Below, in pieces: positions 8,237 through 14,886 of a stretch of DNA of 35,763 nt. The stretch's first letter is position 1, and every line of letters begins with the position of its first letter. The stretch is taken from positions 1 to 35,763 of the forward strand of contig CAMJZA010000037.1 in NCBI GenBank assembly GCA_946410085.1, read 5' to 3'. The notes under the pieces are model-generated. The model saw nothing but the letters and a program-made list of their open reading frames with translations, searched no databases and was not told the origin of the DNA. Made by a program: the position numbers and the translations under genes. This stretch comes from an uncultured Treponema sp. (lineage in GTDB: Bacteria > Spirochaetota > Spirochaetia > Treponematales > Treponemataceae).

Positions 8237-9166
8237 ATGAAACGAGTGCTGTTTTTGCTGCTTGCAGTCTTTAGCCTGAATGCTGCCGCCTTTACCGAAT
8301 CCGGTCCCTCTGCATCTCCTGCGGGCTCTGCGTATCCGCACATCGAAAGCCTGCTTTCCCGCAAGGCAAACTTTATCCTCCAGCAGTACCTTGACGAGGT
8401 GCAGGCTGCAGGCAAAGCCCTCAAGACCGGCCGGGAGCCCTTCGTCAACTTCTATACCTATACGGCGGAAAAAGGCGATACCCTGATGCGGCTCTATGCC
8501 CGCTGTTCCGTTCCCTACGAAAGCATTGCGAGCCTGAACCGCCTGCAGAACAAGGATGTGCCGCTTGAAGGGATGGAACTGATTCTGCCTACGGTGGCGG
8601 GCCTGTATATTCCCAAAAACCCGGAGAGCGAGATTGAACTGCTGCTGGCAAGCTGCTATTCGGTCAGGATAAACAGCGAGGAATGCCCGGTGTACCATAT
8701 CGGCGGCGAAGACTTTTATTTCCTTGCGGGTGAGCGCTACACGCCGGAAGTCCGGGCCTTCTTCCTGACGCCGGGCATGTCCCTGCCGCTGGAAAGCTAC
8801 CGGCTGACCTCCCCCTTCGGCATGCGGGTGAGCCCCATAAGCGGCCAGTGGAAGTTCCACCGGGGAATCGACATGGCGGCTGCACCGGGAACAGTCGTCA
8901 TGGCCTGCCGGGCAGGAACGGTCAAGGATATCGGCAGGAACGACTTTGTATACGGGAACTACGTTATCCTGCGGCACGAGGACGGCATGACGAGCCTCTA
9001 TGCCCACCTGAGCTACATCTACGATCTGGCAGAAGGGGAGACCGTCCTGCGGCGGCAGCCCATCGGAAAGGTCGGCCAGACCGGACTTGCCACCGGACCG
9101 CACCTGCACTTTGAAATAAAGGTGAACGGCGAGGCGCAGGATCCGGAAAAATACATCAAGGGTTGA
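8237..9166 (+). CDS. LysM-M23 metallopeptidase
   Basis: A 309-residue exported protein combining a LysM-like module and an M23 (LytM/NlpD-type) peptidase domain. The signal peptide is MKRVLFLLLAVFSLNAAAF. The LysM segment (about residues 75-120) reads YTAEKGDTLMRLYARC through LEGMELILPT. The M23 domain has HRGIDMAAAPG near 208 (HxxxD, Zn ligands) and GPHLHFEI near 287 (HxH), both intact, so it may be an active endopeptidase rather than a NlpD-type activator. An in-frame upstream extension to 8153 is rejected because it overlaps the ferredoxin terminator and ruins the signal peptide. The stop at 9166 lies two bases before the PAP2 start, so the two genes form an operon acting on the envelope. 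Confidence 0.92.
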   Translation: MKRVLFLLLAVFSLNAAAFTESGPSASPAGSAYPHIESLLSRKANFILQQYLDEVQAAGKALKTGREPFVNFYTYTAEKGDTLMRLYARCSVPYESIASLNRLQNKDVPLEGMELILPTVAGLYIPKNPESEIELLLASCYSVRINSEECPVYHIGGEDFYFLAGERYTPEVRAFFLTPGMSLPLESYRLTSPFGMRVSPISGQWKFHRGIDMAAAPGTVVMACRAGTVKDIGRNDFVYGNYVILRHEDGMTSLYAHLSYIYDLAEGETVLRRQPIGKVGQTGLATGPHLHFEIKVNGEAQDPEKYIKG

Positions 9167-9168
9167 AT

Positions 9169-9864
9169 ATGACAAGGAAAAAGGCTTTCAGGTTAAGCGG
9201 AATCCTGCTTTTGGTCTGCATGTGCATGGGCCTTGCGGTTCTTGCAGAAAAGAAGCGGTCACGCGTTGCATGGGACGGCGGGCTGTACAGGCTCGAGAAT
9301 GTGAATCCGGTCGATGCGCGCTTTGCGTGTCCCTACAATAAAACAATCGATGATGCCGGAACGCTCCTTGTCGTCATTGCGAACGGGAGTGCGGCGCTGA
9401 TGGTGGCCCTGCTCATCTTCTTTAAGACAAAGGAAAAAAGGGAAGCGGTCAGGATCATAGCATTCGATGCCGTTACCTATGCCGAATGTTACCTGTTTGC
9501 CAGCAGCCTGTACCGGATTCTGAAAGTCTGCGTAAGGCGGATCAGACCCTACATGTATTTTCTGAATCCAAGTGAAAAGGGCATTGCAGAAGGAGATTTC
9601 TGTCTTTCCTGGCCGAGCGGGCATTCTTCCGGGGCTTTCATGGCATTTGGATTTATGTTCAGCTGGTTTCTGCTGCGCTATCCTGACTCAAAGGCAAAAA
9701 AGCCCGCGCTCTGCATATTCTTTGCGCTCGGGATTTCCACGATGATTCTGCGCATGTTCAGCGGAAATCACTTCCTGACGGATGTCCTTTCCGGGGCGAC
9801 CTTAGGATTCTTTGCGGCCTCTGCTGTTTTTCAAATCAACAATGCAATCTTGAAACGCAGCTGA
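9169..9864 (+). CDS. PAP2-family membrane phosphatase
   Basis: A 231-residue integral membrane phosphatase. The three PAP2 motifs are intact: KVCVRRIRP (K-x6-RP), PSGHSSG, and RMFSGNHFLTD (R-x5-H-x3-D). Hydrophobic segments lie near residues 9-27, 66-87, 105-120 and in three more stretches toward the C-terminus. Family members dephosphorylate lipid phosphates such as undecaprenyl pyrophosphate or phosphatidic acid. Following an M23 peptidase in the same operon, recycling of the undecaprenyl carrier is plausible but inferred. The ATG at 9169 follows the previous stop by two bases. A TTG at 9163 in frame would overlap it and is less likely. Confidence 0.9.
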   Translation: MTRKKAFRLSGILLLVCMCMGLAVLAEKKRSRVAWDGGLYRLENVNPVDARFACPYNKTIDDAGTLLVVIANGSAALMVALLIFFKTKEKREAVRIIAFDAVTYAECYLFASSLYRILKVCVRRIRPYMYFLNPSEKGIAEGDFCLSWPSGHSSGAFMAFGFMFSWFLLRYPDSKAKKPALCIFFALGISTMILRMFSGNHFLTDVLSGATLGFFAASAVFQINNAILKRS

Positions 9865-10607
9865 ACCAGCCTTCGGCAACCATCCCCCCGCCAGTATGTG
9901 TTTGACAGCATTTTCAAGTCTCCCGGCACGCCGAAGGCGGCAAGCTTCTTGAGCCAGTGGAAGGCCTGCTGCCTGTCGTCTTCAACTGTCAGGAAATACC
10001 TGTACAAAAAGCGGCTATTTCATCCATCAGGTCATAGTTGCAGATTATGTCGAACAGGATTCTGCCGAACTCGACCCGCAGCTCGTTCTTCTGGGCTGCG
10101 GTGTCCGGTTTCGCTGCAGTCTCTTTTTTTCCTGCAGGCTGCCTGCGTCTTACATGCCTACACCGAAAAGCCGATCGCCCTGGAAGCCGTCCCATCCTTT
10201 TCCTCCTGCATTCCGCACAGTTCGTCCACAATCAGGGCAGGACTTATCCTGTCCTGCTCGCTGTCGCTTGACCATGAGCCGCATTTGTCGTAGACGGTGG
10301 AATCTTCCTTGTAGGCTTTGTGCAGTTTGCCCCTGAAATCAAAGATGTACCGGGACTCAGCATTGTCATCCAGCGGGGTCAGCTTCTTGTCCCGCACGTG
10401 ACGCTGGATAAAGGCATCGATGACCTTTGCGGCGTGTTTCTTACATGAAAGGGCTGAGACCAGGGCCTTGTAAAGCGTCTGGCATTCTTCTATGTTCCGG
10501 AATTCCTCCAGCTCCGTGCATATTTCATAAAAGAAACAGGCTGTGGCAAGGGCCTCCTTTCTGGACAGGCTTTTTACCGGCAAAAGGCAGTTTGTGTTCA
10601 TGTTCAT
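9831..10607 (-). pseudogene. Broken Sel1-repeat-like gene
   Basis: An intact N-terminal frame (149 codons, 10607-10158) starts MNMNTNCLLPVKSLS after a strong GGAGGAG site. Its middle reads AESRYIFDFRGKLHKAYKED. Coding-like sequence then continues in a second frame (KKETAAKPDTAAQKNELRVEF to CNYDLMDEIAAF, roughly 10135-10005) and a third (LYRYFLTVEDDRQQ, then AFHWLKKLAAFGVPGDLK and YWRGDG, to about 9890). The last stretch resembles a Sel1/TPR-type repeat (A-x2-W-x2-K-x-A-x2-G). The reading ends at TGA 9831 inside the end of the convergent PAP2 gene. I infer at least two frameshifts and a lost 3' end. Its promoter carries the 17-base dyad shared with three other local promoters. A functional 149-residue product is possible. 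Confidence 0.6.
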
Positions 10608-10636
10608 GGTCTCCTCCGTTCATTGAATCTGTGCCC

Positions 10637-10669
10637 AGTATAATGGGCACCGGTGTCATTTAGTGATAT
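10637..10669 (-). promoter_or_regulatory. Dyad promoter D (Sel1-like gene)
   Basis: On the minus strand ATATCA-CTAAA-TGACAC (10669-10653), then exactly ten bases, then TATACT (10642-10637). The start codon is 29 bases further on. It is the least symmetric of the four copies. It also lies 213 bases upstream of the divergent DUF4469 gene. Confidence 0.65.
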
Positions 10670-10881
10670 TGCGGGAAAAATATCTCCGGCAGTTCCATCT
10701 GTTGAGCGCGTCATGTACATTTTGTTCATTTGAGACAAAACACTACATCGGCCCCTGTTTGTTTTGTCGTACATTATGCGCAGGAAGGGGCGCACAAGCG
10801 TTCGTTGAACGGCTGCCCCTCCAAAAACCCGTTCCGCATCCGGTCAGTGTACCGGACGGGACAAACCAAGGAGGCCATACT
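10670..10881 (+). other. Upstream region of the DUF4469 gene
   Basis: No gene is seen. TTTTGT (10720-10725) and ACAAAA (10735-10740) form an inverted repeat with a nine-base gap. TCCGGT (10839-10844) and ACCGGA (10851-10856) form a second dyad just before the ribosome site. I find no convincing -35/-10 pair. A related ACAAAA-C-TTTTGT palindrome occurs just after the gene at 11675-11687. Confidence 0.4.
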
Positions 10882-11673
10882 ATGGCAGATTCTTTACAGA
10901 TCAAAGACGAGGACAACAAGCTTGTCATCGCCCTTCACACCAATCCCTTTTCTCCGGAAAAGAGGAACTTCATCGGGAGCATTCCGCGCGATACGCTCAC
11001 CATTTCAAACCTTGCCGCCCGCGTCAAGGACGGCGACCGGGGGCTGGACGAGTACACGGTGCTCAAGGCGGCCGGACTGCTCAAGAAGGAATGCCTTAGG
11101 GCAATCCGCCGCGGTCAGGCGGTAAACCTGATGGGCCTGTGCACGATGTTCATCGCACCGGAGGGAACCGTTGACGGTACAAACCCGTCGGCGGCCCTCT
11201 CGCAGAAGCTTGCCCTGCGCTTCAGCCCCACGGCGGAAGCGCAGGATGCGGTTTCCGGCCTGAAGATTACGAAGGTCATCGTAAACGACGGGCAGCCGCA
11301 GATTGACGGCATGCTGCGCCTGCCGGGCGAGGAACTCTCAGATACCTTCACTGCAGGAAAGGCTGTACGGCTTATAGGTAACAAACTCAAGGTTGCGGGA
11401 GAAGGTTCCGGCCTGTACCTCTGTCCTGCTGACGAAAACGGCAATATCTCGCAGGACAATGCGGACTGGATTCAGATACCGGAAAATCAGTTCTCCTGCA
11501 ACAGGCCCAGGCAGCTGGAGTTCTTTATCCCTGACGGTATTGCCGAAGGCAAGTACCGCATCAAGCTCTGGACCTTCTTCAGCAAAAACGGTCAGAATCT
11601 TAAGACGGCAATTTCTACCGTCTCTGATGTCATAAAGATACAGAAGGCAGGTTCTGGCAGTTTGATTGGGTAA
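10882..11673 (+). CDS. HU-like DNA-binding / DUF4469 protein
   Basis: A 263-residue protein of the two-part architecture known from Bacteroidetes and treponemes. The N-terminal part (about 1-115) is an HU/IHF-like DNA-binding domain: ADSLQIKDEDNKLVIALH, then SNLAARVKDGDRGLDEYTV, LKKECLRAIRRGQAVNLMG. The C-terminal part (about 150-260) is DUF4469-like, a beta-rich IPT/TIG-type fold (VRLIGNKLKVAGEGSG to KYRIKLWTFF). The start at 10882 is set by AAGGAGG 11 bases upstream; the frame stays open upstream to 10663 but that part is not protein-like. The DNA target is unknown. It sits inside the dyad-promoter cluster and could be a nucleoid-type regulator of it, which is inference. Confidence 0.85.
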   Translation: MADSLQIKDEDNKLVIALHTNPFSPEKRNFIGSIPRDTLTISNLAARVKDGDRGLDEYTVLKAAGLLKKECLRAIRRGQAVNLMGLCTMFIAPEGTVDGTNPSAALSQKLALRFSPTAEAQDAVSGLKITKVIVNDGQPQIDGMLRLPGEELSDTFTAGKAVRLIGNKLKVAGEGSGLYLCPADENGNISQDNADWIQIPENQFSCNRPRQLEFFIPDGIAEGKYRIKLWTFFSKNGQNLKTAISTVSDVIKIQKAGSGSLIG

Positions 11674-11783
11674 GACAAAACTTTTGTGACTGGCAGTAAC
11701 GGCTTCTTCCCTGTCCTGCGGCCCAACGGGTGTGTCGGGGCAGGGGACACATGTACCGGAAATCTACATTCTGCGAGTCTGCA

Positions 11784-11816
11784 GTATCACTAAATGATAC
11801 CCGCCTGCTGTAGACT
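11784..11816 (+). promoter_or_regulatory. Dyad promoter A (small broken gene)
   Basis: GTATCA-CTAAA-TGATAC (11784-11800, perfect six-base arms), ten bases, TAGACT (11811-11816). A GGGAGG site and ATG 11843 follow. Confidence 0.7.
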
Positions 11817-11842
11817 GGGGCTGGAAGCATGGGAGGTTTGCG

Positions 11843-12043
11843 ATGATTGGTGCTGCGGATATTGAGTATGCGGAGCTGAAGTATGGCGGCGGGAACTATG
11901 AGAAGTGGATGGAATATGACGGCCGGGGCAACTAGTTTGACTATGATGGTAACGGCAACGTGGTACACAGGAAACGCCTGCTTGTGTTCAAGGACGCTGC
12001 CGCTGAAAAAGCATGGAACGACGGGCAGAGTGTCACTAAATGA
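11843..12043 (+). pseudogene. Small Tyr/Gly-rich gene with in-frame amber stop
   Basis: ATG 11843 after GGGAGG reads 30 residues, MIGAADIEYAELKYGGGNYE then KWMEYDGRGN, to TAG at 11933-11935. The same frame continues with FDYDGNGNVVHRKRLLVFKD and AAAEKAWNDGQSVTK to TGA 12041-12043. The EYDGRGN/DYDGNGN and HRK pattern looks like the end of a short tyrosine-rich repeat protein (YD- or MORN-like). Only the amber codon interrupts it. The last four codons lie inside dyad promoter B. A similar 3' end, without the rest of the gene, recurs at 12898-12952. I call it a decayed gene; a 30-residue peptide could still be made. Confidence 0.5.
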
Positions 12044-12048
12044 CACCT
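11990..12048 (+). repeat. Direct repeat copy 1 (gene 3' end plus dyad)
   Basis: About 58 bases match 12898-12956 without gaps, differing at roughly seven positions. The repeat covers the codons for KAWNDGQS(V/I)TK-stop and the whole 17-base dyad. Spacing between copies is 908 bases. Confidence 0.8.
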
Positions 12049-12062
12049 GCCCGCTGTAGGCT
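12030..12062 (+). promoter_or_regulatory. Dyad promoter B (FliG-C gene 1)
   Basis: GTGTCA-CTAAA-TGACAC (12030-12046, perfect arms), ten bases, TAGGCT (12057-12062). ATG 12094 follows with a GGAGGAG site. Both arms differ from copies A and C by matching changes, so symmetry is kept. Confidence 0.7.
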
Positions 12063-12093
12063 GATTGTAACCATGAGGCAGTAGGAGGAGCGT

Positions 12094-12885
12094 ATGATGA
12101 ACTCAATCGATGATATTCTGTACTTTGACGACCGCAGCGTGCAGAAAGTCCTGCGCGAAGTGGATTGCGCAGATCTGGCAAAGGCCCTGCAAGGGACGGA
12201 CGGCGCGCTGCAGGAGAAATTCCTCGGGAACATGAGCGAGCCATTCAGGCATTTTTTTCGCAGGGAAATAGAAGACACAAAACTCTCCTCTTTGGCGGAG
12301 GTCGAGGAAGCCCGTCTGAGAATCGTTGCAGTGATGGACCGCCTCTTCAAGGCAGGAGCTCTGTTCGGCAGGCTGGAGGATAAGCAGGTGGACACCCTGC
12401 TCCGGCATGTTGACAGCGTGTGCACGCTTTCGTTCGACACTATTTCCGTCCCGCACTTTATGACGAAGGCTGACAAGAAGCGCATCCTTGCGATAACAAA
12501 GCGACTGTGCGACCGCTTCCGTTTTGCCAAGAAAGAAAGCTTTCTTGCCCTTGAGGAGAATGAGAAGGAATTTGCGCAAGGCTTTGACAGGCTGGACTCC
12601 GCGTTCGTGAGCGATGCGTTCCGCATTGTGATTGACTTTGGCAGCACTCCGTCTTTCTTGGTTGCCTACTTGAAGAACAGCGTCGCGTCTTATGGCGGGA
12701 GTCGTCTGACGAGGCTCTGTCATCAGATTATCGCGGCGGGCGCATACTACTGCCTGTTCGGTAACTGGGACTATCTGAAATACGTCACGATGCTCTGCTC
12801 ATTTCTGCGTGAACCGCTGCGTACCGAAGTCTACCACTGCTGCAGCCAGCACATGCTCTTCGGCGACTCCGGCACTGCGTCGTGA
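12094..12885 (+). CDS. FliG C-terminal-domain protein 1, N-terminal domain position
   Basis: A 263-residue protein opening with a FliG C-terminal domain (about residues 5-91). Seen: IDDILYFDDRSVQKVLREVD, DLAKALQGTDGALQEKFLGN, MSEP, and AEVEEARLRIVAVMDRL. These match the flagellar switch protein's pattern of DDRSIQ-x-LREVD, ALKGA, NMS and VEEAQ. FliG itself is about 340 residues with this domain at its end; here it comes first and is followed by about 170 residues I do not recognise (HVDSVCTLSFDTISV to LREPLRTEVYHCC). No flagellar gene is near, so a motor role is doubtful; the fold may mediate other protein contacts. GGAGGAG precedes ATG 12094. Paralog of the gene at 13009. Confidence 0.8.
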   Translation: MMNSIDDILYFDDRSVQKVLREVDCADLAKALQGTDGALQEKFLGNMSEPFRHFFRREIEDTKLSSLAEVEEARLRIVAVMDRLFKAGALFGRLEDKQVDTLLRHVDSVCTLSFDTISVPHFMTKADKKRILAITKRLCDRFRFAKKESFLALEENEKEFAQGFDRLDSAFVSDAFRIVIDFGSTPSFLVAYLKNSVASYGGSRLTRLCHQIIAAGAYYCLFGNWDYLKYVTMLCSFLREPLRTEVYHCCSQHMLFGDSGTAS

Positions 12886-12897
12886 GGAAAGCTGCGC

Positions 12898-12956
12898 AAG
12901 GATGCTTCTGCAGAAAAAGCATGGAACGACGGGCAGAGTATCACTAAATGATACCC
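12898..12956 (+). repeat. Direct repeat copy 2 (gene 3' end plus dyad)
   Basis: Second copy of the 11990-12048 repeat, here without the body of the small Tyr/Gly-rich gene. It reads KDASAEKAWNDGQSITK-stop in frame and contains dyad C. Confidence 0.8.
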
Positions 12957-12970
12957 GCATCGTGTAGGAT
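12938..12970 (+). promoter_or_regulatory. Dyad promoter C (FliG-C gene 2)
   Basis: GTATCA-CTAAA-TGATAC (12938-12954, perfect arms), ten bases, TAGGAT (12965-12970). ATG 13009 follows with an ACAGGAGG ribosome site. Confidence 0.7.
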
Positions 12971-13008
12971 AAAGTCATAAAGCACATCAAGGCAACAGGA
13001 GGTCTGGT

Positions 13009-13767
13009 ATGGTGAAGTTCAATGAGTGCGGGAACGGCAGGGAGTTTGAGCATGCTTTTACGGCCTTTGACAGGCGGGTTGCGGGCGTTTTCGAGTCCGC
13101 ATGCAGGGCGGCGTTCAATGCCGTCAGGGATGCGGTTCTGCAGGACTGTAAGACCCTCCGGGCGGCCGTTGAGGATGCCGCGATTCATGATGAGCGCTAT
13201 GCGGACAATAAGGAACTTCTGGAAGAAGTTACCGGGCATCTGTCTGCCTACGGATGGGAAGGGCAGATGGAGCGTGCCGGGACTGACTTTGCCAGAGCTT
13301 TCTCTGAATGCATGGAAGGCTTCTACAAGGCCTGTTGTTTTGACCGCGATTTTATGAAGGCTGTCAAAATGCTCGGTACGGAAGGACGCGACCGGATTTC
13401 ACGGACGCTTGCGTCCCTTGACGGATACACGAAGCTGAATCTCGGTTTGCACAAGGCATTTCTGGAATTTGAGGATATCCTGCGTTTTGACGACGGCAGC
13501 GTGCAGAAAATCCTGCGGGCAGTCGATCAGGTTGATCTGGCATGTGCCCTCAAGATTTCAAGCGACGAGCTCAAGGCTAAGGTGTTCGGTAACATGAGCA
13601 GGAGTGCCGGAGAAATGCTGAAAGAGGATATGGAAGCCGTACGGCCTGTCCTGAAAAGCACCGTGCAGGAAAAGCAGCGGAAGATACTGGATACGGTAGA
13701 AGAGATGCTTGCCTGCCGTGAGCTGTATTGGCCTGAGGAGTGCGTGAAGGAGGGAGGACTCCAGTGA
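13009..13767 (+). CDS. FliG C-terminal-domain protein 2, C-terminal domain position
   Basis: A 252-residue protein. Residues 1-150 are a helical region I do not recognise (FEHAFTAFDRRVAGVFES, HLSAYGWEGQMERAG). Residues 152-239 are a FliG C-terminal domain: EFEDILRFDDGSVQKILRAV, DLACALKISSDELKAKVFGN, MSRSAGEMLKEDMEAV, QEKQRKILDTVEEML. This copy keeps the NMSxxAxEMLKEDME block better than its paralog at 12094. The N-terminal FliG domains that bind FliF and FliM are absent. The stop overlaps the GTG of the next gene (GTGA, 13764-13767), so the two are translationally coupled under dyad promoter C. Confidence 0.8.
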   Translation: MVKFNECGNGREFEHAFTAFDRRVAGVFESACRAAFNAVRDAVLQDCKTLRAAVEDAAIHDERYADNKELLEEVTGHLSAYGWEGQMERAGTDFARAFSECMEGFYKACCFDRDFMKAVKMLGTEGRDRISRTLASLDGYTKLNLGLHKAFLEFEDILRFDDGSVQKILRAVDQVDLACALKISSDELKAKVFGNMSRSAGEMLKEDMEAVRPVLKSTVQEKQRKILDTVEEMLACRELYWPEECVKEGGLQ

Positions 13768-14393
13768 AGCCGGATAAAAACAATCGTGCGGAGGTCATGA
13801 AAAACATGTCGAAGGAAGAACCTATGGAATCAGAAGGAAGCGAATGCTCAGGATTCGGCATTGAGATGCTGATGTACCATGCGCTGAATGCGGTAAAGAT
13901 CTGCCGCCTGCAATACAATCTGCTCAACTGCAAGGAGTATGAGGAAGCGGTGAAATACAAGGCTGCGCTTGATGCTTTTGCCGAAGTCGTTGAGGACATT
14001 TACGACTATGAAAACTACGGCTTTTTCTCGACGACCGTGCACGTAAAGGAGAGCGGTCTACCGTGCAACATTCGCTGCGGCTGTGACAGGGAATGGAGTC
14101 TTGAGCCGTATCTTGACAAGCATCAGAAACCCAGGTTTGCAAAGGTCATCCGCTTTGAGAACCGCAGGGGGAAGGAGCCGGGGTATGACCGCAAGAACGA
14201 TTTGTGCATGACAATCAGCGACACGCCGGAGATTCTGGAAGGGAGGGACCGGTGTGTCCTGACTGATGATGAAATTCAGCAGATAAAGGATTTTGTCATC
14301 ACGAACAGGGAGGCGATTCTCGCCCACGCGCGGGGTGATACCGGCAGCTGTGAGTTCCTTGAAGCCTGCATGAAGCATGCCAGTCCGCTTTAG
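13764..14393 (+). CDS. Unknown protein with UVR-like helix
   Basis: A 209-residue protein. The GTG at 13764 overlaps the previous stop and has GGAGGGAGG 6-14 bases upstream. ATG 13797, with its own GGAG, is an alternative that removes 11 residues. About residues 40-75 (LNCKEYEEAVKYKAALDAFA) resemble a UvrB/UvrC-type UVR helical hairpin, but weakly. The C-terminal half (KPRFAKVIRFENRRGKEPGY, LCMTISDTPEIL, IQQIKDFVITNREAILAH) has the look of a small accessory-gene family found on plasmids and islands of anaerobes; I cannot name it. It ends in a four-base overlap with the convergent NUDIX gene, leaving no room for a terminator. Confidence 0.7.
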   Translation: MKPDKNNRAEVMKNMSKEEPMESEGSECSGFGIEMLMYHALNAVKICRLQYNLLNCKEYEEAVKYKAALDAFAEVVEDIYDYENYGFFSTTVHVKESGLPCNIRCGCDREWSLEPYLDKHQKPRFAKVIRFENRRGKEPGYDRKNDLCMTISDTPEILEGRDRCVLTDDEIQQIKDFVITNREAILAHARGDTGSCEFLEACMKHASPL

Positions 14394-14860
14394 ACTGCCA
14401 GTTGCTTTCCGTTCAGGATGGCCTGTTTGAGTTCGCTGCCGGAGTAGACGAGCTTGAGCGAAAAGAAGGGGACGCGGCGCCCGATCAGGTCCAGAAAAAT
14501 CTCGTCGCCCTTCCAGTGTTCCAGGTCGTTGAGTTTGGCGACGGGAACCCATTCGAGCGTTCCCTCGTCGCAGTCCTTGAGCGTTCCGGTAAATGAGTCC
14601 GAGTGGAAGAGGTGCATGTACTCTCCCTCGCAGGAGTCGGACACGAAGGTGACGATACCGCAGTAGCGCATGCCGGTCAGGGTCAGTCCCGTCTCTTCCT
14701 GCACTTCCCGCGCCACGCAGTCTTCCGGGCTTTCCCCTTCTTCGCAGTGGCCGCCTATACCGATCCACTTGTCCTTGTTGATGTCATGTTCCTTCTTAAT
14801 CCGGTGGAGCATCAGGTAGGAGGCGTTCTGTTCTATGTAGCAGAGGGTTGTATTCTGCAT
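14390..14860 (-). CDS. NUDIX hydrolase, MutT-like
   Basis: A 156-residue NUDIX hydrolase. The box is complete: GHCEEGESPEDCVA then REVQEETGL (G-x5-E-x7-REVxEExGL). The flanks (MQNTTLCYIEQNASYLMLHR, and FSLKLVYSGSEL at the end) match the 8-oxo-dGTP diphosphatase-like group, which clears damaged nucleotides, but NUDIX substrates are hard to predict. The start MQNTTL at 14860 is preferred over an upstream in-frame GTG/ATG region within the glpK end. It lies 26 bases downstream of the glpK stop on the same strand and is probably cotranscribed. Confidence 0.88.
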   Translation of the reverse strand: MQNTTLCYIEQNASYLMLHRIKKEHDINKDKWIGIGGHCEEGESPEDCVAREVQEETGLTLTGMRYCGIVTFVSDSCEGEYMHLFHSDSFTGTLKDCDEGTLEWVPVAKLNDLEHWKGDEIFLDLIGRRVPFFSLKLVYSGSELKQAILNGKQLAV

Positions 14861-14886
14861 GGTGTCCTGTCCGTCCTTCCTGCCTG

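Noticed and set aside
10663..10881. N-terminal extension of the DUF4469 protein
   Set aside because: The in-frame extension is Cys/Phe-rich and crosses dyad elements; AAGGAGG places the start at 10882.
11933..11935. TAG read through as pyrrolysine or by suppression
   Set aside because: No pylS/pylT or recoding signal is seen, and neighbouring genes also show decay. A nonsense mutation is simpler.
11784..12954. The 17-base dyads as integron-type recombination sites
   Set aside because: No integrase or recombinase gene is present, the sites keep a fixed ten-base distance to -10 hexamers, and one copy is inverted with its gene. A promoter element explains them better, though recombination through the longer repeat remains possible.
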